From assembly GCA_902494625.1 (NCBI GenBank), contig CABUUB010000096.1:1-5806 (forward strand): a stretch of 5,806 bases of DNA. The letters run 5' to 3'. Shown one piece after another: positions 1-5,806 of this stretch. Made by a program: the position numbers and the translations under genes. The notes under the pieces are model-generated. The model did no database searches. It worked only from the letters and a program-made list of their open reading frames with translations, and was not told where the DNA came from. Every line of letters begins with the position of its first letter. Position 1 is the stretch's first letter. This stretch comes from an uncultured Collinsella sp. (GTDB taxonomy: Bacteria; Actinomycetota; Coriobacteriia; Coriobacteriales; Coriobacteriaceae).

Positions 1-914
<914 letters not shown>

Positions 915-919
915 GATTG

Positions 920-926
920 TCCTTTC
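920..926 (-). promoter_or_regulatory. Ribosome binding site of metK
   Basis: On the minus strand the sequence GAAAGGA lies five bases before the ATG at 914-912. It supports this start over any downstream Met. Confidence 0.75.
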
Positions 927-963
927 AAAAACGTGTCCCGGCGACCGTTACCATTCCGCCGGG
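926..963 (-). promoter_or_regulatory. GC-rich hairpin with T run in the metK leader, possible attenuator
   Basis: On the minus strand, CCCGGCG (963-957) and CGCCGGG (943-937) form a perfect 7-bp stem around a 13-base loop. ACACG then TTTTT (931-927) follow, just before the metK SD. A GC stem followed by a T run resembles an intrinsic terminator, but the T run starts about five bases from the stem, which weakens that reading. metK leaders are often controlled by SAM-sensing RNAs. I do not recognise the conserved core of any SAM riboswitch class here, so a regulatory role is inference from position and structure only. Confidence 0.35.
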
Positions 964-981
964 CTCTCTATGCAAGGGCAC

Positions 982-1010
982 ATCATAGCGCGTAAATCAA
1001 ACATTCACAC
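982..1010 (-). promoter_or_regulatory. Possible metK promoter
   Basis: The minus-strand hexamer TATGAT (987-982) matches the -10 consensus at five of six positions. Seventeen bases upstream lies GTGTGA (1010-1005), a weak -35 matching at three of six. Transcription would start near 975, giving a leader of about 60 bases that includes the hairpin at 937-963. The call rests mainly on the -10 box. Confidence 0.35.
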
Positions 1011-1019
1011 CCTTTCCGC

Positions 1020-1120
1020 ACCTACTCATTGGGGACAGGCTTAAATGACCAGTCTTAAACCAAGAATGTCCCCAATGACTACAACGACTGGTCATTTAAG
1101 TCTGTCCCCAATGAGTAGGT
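1020..1120. repeat. Near-perfect 35-base inverted repeat, REP/MITE-like intergenic element
   Basis: The arms 1020-1054 and 1086-1120 are reverse complements at 34 of 35 positions. The one mismatch, G1039 against T1101, would be a G-U pair in RNA. The 31-base loop (1055-1085) holds a third copy of the arm core TGTCCCCAATGA at 1067-1078, in direct orientation to 1103-1114 and inverted to 1026-1037. The element has no coding capacity and fills the middle of the divergent metK/gltX region. Palindromes of this kind recall REP or MITE sequences moved by IS200-like (Y1/RAYT) transposases; that link is my inference, and no transposase is in the window. No T run follows either arm, so it does not look like a terminator. 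Confidence 0.85.
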
Positions 1121-1154
1121 CGGTGCCCTTTGTGCGGAGGTTGCTTTGATGCTT

Positions 1155-1160
1155 TATACT
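1155..1160 (+). promoter_or_regulatory. Likely -10 box of the gltX promoter
   Basis: TATACT matches the -10 consensus at five of six positions and would start transcription near 1167, giving a leader of about 34 bases. No good -35 is visible: TTGTGC (1130-1135) lies at a long 19-base spacing and matches mainly in TTG, while TTGCTT (1141-1146) is too close. The promoter therefore lies just outside the inverted repeat. Confidence 0.45.
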
Positions 1161-1188
1161 GGTGCGGTTAGACATCCATCCTGCAATC

Positions 1189-1194
1189 GAGGAG
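1189..1194 (+). promoter_or_regulatory. Ribosome binding site of gltX, decides the start
   Basis: GAGGAG ends six bases before the ATG at 1201. This selects 1201 over the in-frame GTG at 1162, which has no SD and lies next to the probable -10 box, upstream of the expected transcript start. Confidence 0.85.
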
Positions 1195-1200
1195 ATATCC

Positions 1201-2676
1201 ATGGCATCAGACGTTCGCGTCCGCTTTGCACCCTCACCGACGGGCAAGCTGCACATCGGCGGCGCCCGCACCGCTATCTATAACTGGGCTTTCGCCCGTG
1301 CTAACGGCGGCACGTTCATCCTGCGCATCGACGACACCGACCCCACCCGCTCCACCGACGAGAACACGCAGATCATCCTGCGCGCCATGCGTTGGCTGGG
1401 CCTGGACTGGGACGAGGGTCCCGAGGTGGGCGGCGATTTTGGCCCCTACGCCCAGACCGAGCGCCTGGACCTGTACAAGCAGGCCGCTCAGAAGCTTTGG
1501 GACGAGGGCAAGGCCTATCCCTGCTTCTGCACCAAGGAGCAGCTCGACGCCGACCGCAAGGCCGCGCAGGAGCGCAAGGACCCCTTCCAGGGCTATCAGC
1601 GCCGTTGCCGCGATCTCGATCCCGAGGAGGCCCGCCGCCGCATCGAGGCTGGGGAGTCCTACGTCCTGCGCATCAAGGTGCCCGAGGACCGCGGCGACGT
1701 CGTCATCCACGACGCCGTCCACGGCGAGGTAACCTTTGACGCCAAGGAGCTCGACGACTTTGTCATCTTCCGCTCCGATGGCACGCCCACGTACAACTTC
1801 GCGACCGTCGTCGATGACGCCATGATGAAGATCACCCATGTCATCCGTGGCGACGACCACCTGTCCAACACCCCGCGTCAGGTCATGGTCTATGAGGCCC
1901 TCGGCGCGCCCGTGCCTACGTTCGCCCACATCTCCATGATCTTGGGTGCCGACGGCAAAAAGCTCTCCAAGCGCCACGGCGCCACCTCGGTGGAGGAGTA
2001 CCGCGACGCCGGCTACCTGTCCGACGCCTTCGTCAATTATCTGGCGCTGCTCGGCTGGTCGCTCGACGGCGAGACCACGATCATTCCGCGCGATGTCCTG
2101 GCCAACAAGTTCTCGCTCGACCGCATCTCCAAGAACCCGGCGACCTTCGATCCCAAAAAGCTCGATTGGGTTAACGCTGAGTACATCAACGGCATGTCCG
2201 ACGCCCAGTTTGCCGACGAGATCATGGTCCCCGAGCTGCACGAGGCGGGCCTCATCGAGGGCAACGTCGAGTACGGTGAGGACTGGATCGACGCGCTTGC
2301 CGCTATCGTCAAGCCGCGCACTAAGATGCCGTCCGACGCCGTGACCGTCGCCGCCCCCATCTTTGCCACGGCCGAAACGCTCGAGTATGACGAGAAATCC
2401 GTCAACAAGGGCCTGGCCAAGGAAGGCATGGGCGCCATCCTGGACGCCGCCAAGGCCGCGCTCGAGGGTGTCACCGAGTGGACGGCCGCCAACATCGACG
2501 CCGCGCTTGAGCCGCTGCCCGAGCAGATGGACCTTAAGAAGCGCGTGGTGTTCCAGGCCGTGCGCGTCGCCGTCTGCGGCAACATGGTGAGCCCTCCGCT
2601 GGGCGAGACCATGGCGCTCGTCGGTCGCGACGACTGCCTGGCGCGCATCGACCGCGCCCGCACGATGGCGCTGTAA
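1201..2676 (+). CDS. gltX: Glutamyl-tRNA synthetase
   Basis: This class I aminoacyl-tRNA synthetase attaches glutamate to tRNA-Glu in the cytoplasm. The 491-residue product fits the usual 470-500. The Rossmann-fold catalytic domain starts with RFAPSPTGKLHIGGARTA (8-25), in which HIGG at 18-21 is the HIGH-motif variant. A zinc-type insert has Cys108, Cys110, Tyr132 and Cys136 (CFC, then YQRRC). DDHLSNTPRQ follows, and KLSKR at 254-258 is the KMSKS motif. The rest (from about 330) is the helical anticodon-binding region, ending in ARTMAL. Most actinobacteria lack GlnRS, so this enzyme may also charge tRNA-Gln for GatCAB amidation. That is inference from lineage; I could not read the discriminating residue. 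The gene is complete, divergent from metK, followed by a terminator and then priA. Reading frame and codon use are even throughout. Confidence 0.98.
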   Translation: MASDVRVRFAPSPTGKLHIGGARTAIYNWAFARANGGTFILRIDDTDPTRSTDENTQIILRAMRWLGLDWDEGPEVGGDFGPYAQTERLDLYKQAAQKLWDEGKAYPCFCTKEQLDADRKAAQERKDPFQGYQRRCRDLDPEEARRRIEAGESYVLRIKVPEDRGDVVIHDAVHGEVTFDAKELDDFVIFRSDGTPTYNFATVVDDAMMKITHVIRGDDHLSNTPRQVMVYEALGAPVPTFAHISMILGADGKKLSKRHGATSVEEYRDAGYLSDAFVNYLALLGWSLDGETTIIPRDVLANKFSLDRISKNPATFDPKKLDWVNAEYINGMSDAQFADEIMVPELHEAGLIEGNVEYGEDWIDALAAIVKPRTKMPSDAVTVAAPIFATAETLEYDEKSVNKGLAKEGMGAILDAAKAALEGVTEWTAANIDAALEPLPEQMDLKKRVVFQAVRVAVCGNMVSPPLGETMALVGRDDCLARIDRARTMAL

Positions 2677-2699
2677 TCGCCGCGCAAACGTATGTATCC

Positions 2700-2735
2700 G
2701 AGCCCCGTTCACCCCGAGCGGGGCTCTTGTTTCTG
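2700..2735 (+). terminator. Rho-independent terminator after gltX
   Basis: GAGCCCCG (2700-2707) pairs with CGGGGCTC (2719-2726) in a perfect 8-bp GC-rich stem around an 11-base loop, followed by the T-rich TTGTTTCTG (2727-2735). It begins 24 bases after the gltX stop and ends about 30 bases before the priA start. The interrupted T tract may make it leaky. Confidence 0.75.
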
Positions 2736-2749
2736 TAGATGTATGGGAT

Positions 2750-2756
2750 AGGAGGT
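2750..2756 (+). promoter_or_regulatory. Ribosome binding site of priA, decides the start
   Basis: AGGAGGT is a near-ideal SD ending nine bases before the ATG at 2766. The earlier in-frame ATG at 2739 has no SD and would place this site inside the coding sequence. The next in-frame ATG, at 2820, has only a weak GGAG upstream. Confidence 0.85.
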
Positions 2757-2765
2757 GCTGGGGCC

Positions 2766-5219
2766 ATGGCCGAGCAACTGTCGCTGTTTGGTTCGCCGGA
2801 ACCGGAGCAGGCTCCGGCCATGCCCGAGCCTGCTGTTGCCCCGGCCAAGTCCGAGCCTGTACCTGAGCCCATCGCCGCCTATGCGAGCGTAGTCCTGGAC
2901 ATTCCGACGCGTGCGCTGTCCGAGCCATTCGCCTACGGCATCCCCCGGTCCCTTGCTAACGAGGCGCAGATCGGATCCACGGTCCTAGTCCACTTTGGTA
3001 ACCGTGCCGCCGCGGGCTATATCGTCGACACTGCGCCTGAGCTGGACGACCTGCAGGGCAACAACGCCATCGACCCCGCGCGCATTAAAGCTGTCGAGGC
3101 TATCCTCAGCAAACCGCTCTTTGGCGCCGAGTCCGCCCGTATTGCACGTTGGATGAGCCGCGAGTATGTTGCGACGCTTTCCGAGTGCCTGCGCCTGTTC
3201 TTGCCTCCGGGCGGAAGCCCGCGCGTGGTCAAGGGCGACGACGGCGTGTGGGCCGTTGAGCGCCCCGCCGTCAAACCCATCCAAAACCGCTGGGTCATGC
3301 TCACGCCCGAGGGCTTCGACTATACGCCTCCCAAAACGGCGGTCCGCCAGCGTCAGCTCATCGAGGCACTGCGGTGCGGCCCGGTCACGACGCGCGACCT
3401 CAACCTTCTCTACAACTGTATGTCGGCGACCATTAAGGCGCTCGAAAAACGCGGCGTCGTGGTGGTGGAAGAGCGGCGTGCGTGGCGCGGCTGCATCGAG
3501 CAGACCACGCTGTCCTCGGCAAACGGTAAGGCGCCGGTCTCCCTTACCAACGGCCAGCAACAGGCACTCGCGCAGATTGAGCGCGCCCGTCTGGACGCCC
3601 ACGGAGACGTGGTCCTTGTCGACGGCGTCACCGGCTCCGGCAAAACCGAGGTTTACCTTTCGGCGATTGAGCGCGTGCTTGCGGCCGGCCGTTCGGCCTG
3701 CGTGCTGGTGCCCGAGATCTCGCTGACGGCCCAGACCGTCGGCCGCTTTCGCTCGCGCTTTGGCGAGACGGTTGCCGTGTTCCATTCGCGCCTTTCGGCC
3801 GGCGAGCGTCTGGACCAGTGGGATATAGTCGCCAGCGGTGCGGCCCGCGTGGTTGTCGGCGCCCGCTCGGCGCTCTTTTGCCCGCTCAGCGACTTGGGCC
3901 TCATCATCATCGACGAGGAGCACGAGACCAGTTACAAGCAGGGTTCCAGCCCGCGCTACCATGCGCGTGAAGTGGCGGCCGAGATGGCGCGGCGCTACCG
4001 CTGCCCGCTCGTGTTGGGCTCCGCCACGCCCTCGGCCGAGGCCCTCGACCGCTGCCGCCGTGGCACGTATAACGGTGCCACCTGGACGCGCGTCGAGATG
4101 CCCGAGCGCCCGGGACACGCCGTGCTGCCGACAGTCCGCATTGCCGACCTGCGCCGCGAGTTCTCGCACGGCAGCCGCTCTATGTTCTCAAAACCCTTGA
4201 TGGAAGGTCTGGAGCGTGTGGTCGAGCGCCGCGAGAAGGCCGTGCTTCTGCATAACCGCCGTGGCTTTGCGCCGTTCCTGATGTGCCGCGAGTGCGGCTG
4301 CGTGCCCACCTGCAACCACTGCTCCACCGCGCTTACGTATCACGAGCGCACGCACACGCTGCAGTGTCATACATGCGGTTCTTCTTGGCGCGTGCAGCCC
4401 TATCCGGCCCCCACGAGTCGCTGTCCCAAATGTGGCAGTCGCTACCTGGCAAAAATGGGCCTGGGCACGCAGCAGATCGAGGACGCACTGCACCAGATGT
4501 TGCCCGAGGACGTCGTCATTATTCGCATGGATGCCGATTCCACGCGCGGAAAGGACGCGCACAAAAAGCTGCTCGAACAGTTCGATGCCGCCGATTGCGC
4601 GGTGCTGCTGGGCACTCAGATGATCGCCAAGGGCCTCGACTTTCCCGAGGTCACGCTCGTGGGCGTGGTCAATGCTGACTTCGCCCTCAAGCTGCCGGAC
4701 TTCCGCGCAGGGGAGCGCGCCTACGATTTGCTGGAGCAGGTTGCGGGCCGTGCCGGTCGCGGCGATCGCCCCGGCGAGGTGATCATCCAGACCTATCTGC
4801 CCGAGGACCCGGTCATTCGCGCCGTCGCTGAGCATGACCGTTCGATCTTTACCGACTACGACCTGGACCAGCGCCGCGACGCGCTGTACCCGCCGTTTGT
4901 TCGCCTGGTTAACATCTTGGTGTGGTCGGCGAACCGAGACGAAGCGCAAGACTACATCGGTCGCATCGCGAAACTCCTCAAGCGCCGCTGGCATGCCGCC
5001 GCGCCCGACTTTTTGCGGGCGGGGAGTGCCGTGCCGCAGGTGCTGGGCCCGGCTTCGTGTGTAATCGAGAGAGCCAAGGACCGTTATCGCTTCCACCTGC
5101 TTGTGAAGTCGCCCGTAGGGTACCATGTCTCTGATGATATCGACGCCTGCCTCAAAGAGGTGGGCTCTGTGCGCGGCGTGAGCGTGAGCGTTGACGTCGA
5201 CGCCTATGATTTGATGTAA
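2766..5219 (+). CDS. priA: Primosomal protein N', replication-restart DNA helicase PriA
   Basis: PriA recognises stalled forks and D-loops, unwinds the lagging-strand arm with its 3'-5' ATPase and guides reloading of the replicative helicase. The product is 817 residues, longer than E. coli PriA (about 730). Residues 1-8 contain QLSLF (4-8), matching the sliding-clamp-binding consensus. A Pro/Glu/Ala-rich linker (about 9-35) follows, then the 3'-DNA-binding domain (about 40-140) and a winged-helix region (about 180-240). The helicase core has Walker A GSGKT (290-294), DEEH (383-386), GSATPSAEAL, GTQMIAKGLDFPEV and QVAGRAGRG (658-666). The zinc domain has the eight expected Cys: 507, 510, 516, 519, 534, 537, 553 and 556. 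The C-terminal domain begins near RRDALYPPFVRLV. All helicase motifs are intact, unlike the degenerate PriA of many Actinomycetes. The gene follows the gltX terminator and precedes def by 18 bases. Confidence 0.97.
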   Translation: MAEQLSLFGSPEPEQAPAMPEPAVAPAKSEPVPEPIAAYASVVLDIPTRALSEPFAYGIPRSLANEAQIGSTVLVHFGNRAAAGYIVDTAPELDDLQGNNAIDPARIKAVEAILSKPLFGAESARIARWMSREYVATLSECLRLFLPPGGSPRVVKGDDGVWAVERPAVKPIQNRWVMLTPEGFDYTPPKTAVRQRQLIEALRCGPVTTRDLNLLYNCMSATIKALEKRGVVVVEERRAWRGCIEQTTLSSANGKAPVSLTNGQQQALAQIERARLDAHGDVVLVDGVTGSGKTEVYLSAIERVLAAGRSACVLVPEISLTAQTVGRFRSRFGETVAVFHSRLSAGERLDQWDIVASGAARVVVGARSALFCPLSDLGLIIIDEEHETSYKQGSSPRYHAREVAAEMARRYRCPLVLGSATPSAEALDRCRRGTYNGATWTRVEMPERPGHAVLPTVRIADLRREFSHGSRSMFSKPLMEGLERVVERREKAVLLHNRRGFAPFLMCRECGCVPTCNHCSTALTYHERTHTLQCHTCGSSWRVQPYPAPTSRCPKCGSRYLAKMGLGTQQIEDALHQMLPEDVVIIRMDADSTRGKDAHKKLLEQFDAADCAVLLGTQMIAKGLDFPEVTLVGVVNADFALKLPDFRAGERAYDLLEQVAGRAGRGDRPGEVIIQTYLPEDPVIRAVAEHDRSIFTDYDLDQRRDALYPPFVRLVNILVWSANRDEAQDYIGRIAKLLKRRWHAAAPDFLRAGSAVPQVLGPASCVIERAKDRYRFHLLVKSPVGYHVSDDIDACLKEVGSVRGVSVSVDVDAYDLM

Positions 5220-5225
5220 CAACCC

Positions 5226-5231
5226 GAAAGG
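5226..5231 (+). promoter_or_regulatory. Ribosome binding site of def, decides the start
   Basis: GAAAGG ends six bases before the ATG at 5238. The in-frame ATG at 5232 abuts this site, leaving no spacer, so 5238 is the better start. The difference is only two residues. Confidence 0.7.
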
Positions 5232-5237
5232 ATGGCC

Positions 5238-5774
5238 ATGGAAGCCAACGGAATCGTACTGTCGCCTGACCCTCGTCTGCGCCAGGAGTGCGCCGTCATC
5301 GAGGAGATCACCCCGGCGATCGAGGCGCTTGCCGAGAAGATGAAGAAGATGATGTTCGAGAACGGCGGTTGCGGCCTAGCTGCCCCGCAGATCGGCGAGC
5401 TCATTCAGCTCGTCACCATCGACTGCGACTACAGCGACAAAAACGACTACGACCCGTACGTGCTCATTAATCCCGTCATTGTTGAGCAGAGCGACCATCT
5501 GGTGCCCTTTAGCGAGGGCTGCCTGTCTATCCCAGGCATTAGCTGCGAGATCGAGCGTCCCGACCATGTCGTCGTCGAGGCGTACGACTTGGACGCTAAC
5601 CTGATTCGCTATGAGGCCACGGGCGATCTGTTCTGCGTGTGCCTGCAGCACGAGATTGATCACCTGCACGGCAACACCATGTTCGAGCGCCTTAAGCCCA
5701 TGCAGAGGCTCAAGGCCGTCAAGGAGTACCAGGACGCCCTGGCCCGCGGCGCACGACCGGGCGAGACGGAGTAG
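5238..5774 (+). CDS. def: Peptide deformylase
   Basis: This metalloenzyme removes the formyl group from the N-terminal methionine of new proteins as they leave the ribosome. The 178-residue product has all three family motifs: GCGLAAPQ (44-51, motif 1, with the conserved Gln51), EGCLS (93-97, Cys95 a metal ligand) and HEIDH (138-142, both His as ligands and Glu139 as catalytic base). The metal is usually Fe(II) in vivo. The C-terminus is short, which with EGCLS resembles the type 1 enzymes. Cys45 occupies the variable position of motif 1, where Val or Ile is more common. The gene starts 18 bases after priA with no terminator between, so the two are probably cotranscribed. fmt, which adds the formyl group to initiator tRNA, often follows def but is not visible before the edge. 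Confidence 0.97.
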   Translation: MEANGIVLSPDPRLRQECAVIEEITPAIEALAEKMKKMMFENGGCGLAAPQIGELIQLVTIDCDYSDKNDYDPYVLINPVIVEQSDHLVPFSEGCLSIPGISCEIERPDHVVVEAYDLDANLIRYEATGDLFCVCLQHEIDHLHGNTMFERLKPMQRLKAVKEYQDALARGARPGETE

Positions 5775-5806
5775 GTTTGTCCGTCCCCGGGGCGCCCGCC
5801 TATATC

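Noticed and set aside
1022..1118. GTAG/CTAC at the repeat ends as a classic REP foot
   Set aside because: GTAG (1115-1118, and CTAC at 1022-1025 on the other strand) is present, but it points outward from the palindrome rather than into it, so it does not match the usual REP layout.
1020..1120. Inverted repeat as a transcription terminator
   Set aside because: No T run follows the stem on either strand, and it lies between divergent genes where a terminator would not be needed.
1162..1200. Upstream GTG start for gltX adding 13 residues
   Set aside because: There is no SD, it lies immediately after the probable -10 box, and family homology begins at the residues after ATG 1201, which has a good SD.
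2739..2765. Upstream ATG start for priA adding nine residues
   Set aside because: It has no SD, and its extra codons are made of the strong AGGAGGT site serving ATG 2766.
1234..2928. Minus-strand open frame of 564 codons opposite gltX and early priA
   Set aside because: High-GC codon bias leaves few stops on the opposite strand. The product has no recognisable motif and runs across the gltX terminator.
4281..4448. Cysteine-rich stretch as a separate zinc-finger protein
   Set aside because: The cysteines are the zinc-binding domain inserted in the PriA helicase core. The extra Cys512 and a slightly longer loop between Cys537 and Cys553 are minor variation.
2985..5222. Two long minus-strand open frames (394 and 344 codons) opposite priA
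   Set aside because: Both are shadows of priA, with composition typical of antisense GC-rich frames and no SD or family motif.
5775..5806. CCCCGGGG palindrome and TATATC near the right edge as a terminator or promoter
   Set aside because: The self-complementary stretch is too short for a hairpin with a loop, has no T run, and the window ends before any context.

Overview
The window is high-GC DNA carrying four conserved housekeeping genes, with strong Shine-Dalgarno (SD) sites. Gene content and protein style (an actinobacterial-type MetK gating-loop insert, and a priA-def pair next to metK) point to a high-GC Gram-positive. My best guess is the Coriobacteriia, perhaps a Collinsella-like gut bacterium. 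That guess rests on recognition, not on a search.

Layout. Positions 1-914 (minus strand) hold the N-terminal 304 codons of metK (S-adenosylmethionine synthetase); its C-terminus runs off the left edge. Positions 915-1200 form a divergent intergenic region. It contains a metK leader with a small GC-rich hairpin and T run, a near-perfect 35-base inverted repeat (1020-1120) with a third copy of its core in the loop, and a likely gltX -10 box and SD. gltX (glutamyl-tRNA synthetase) occupies 1201-2676 and is followed by a rho-independent terminator (about 2700-2735). priA (2766-5219) encodes the replication-restart helicase. It is followed after 18 bases by def (5238-5774, peptide deformylase), probably in one transcript. 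The last 32 bases (5775-5806) hold nothing I can identify; fmt often follows def, but its start is not visible here.

Functionally, gltX and def serve translation (tRNA charging and N-terminal deformylation), metK supplies the methyl donor, and priA restarts stalled replication forks. The grouping of metK, priA and def is common in actinobacterial genomes; here metK is divergent and gltX lies between it and priA.

I see no phage, defence system, CRISPR array or novel operon. Two items most deserve a second look. PriA begins with an exact match to the sliding-clamp-binding consensus (QLSLF, residues 4-8), followed by a Pro/Glu/Ala-rich linker. The metK/gltX intergenic region carries a palindromic, REP/MITE-like element able to form two mutually exclusive hairpins. 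Three of the four genes (gltX, priA, def) have an upstream in-frame start that I rejected in favour of a start with a properly spaced SD.
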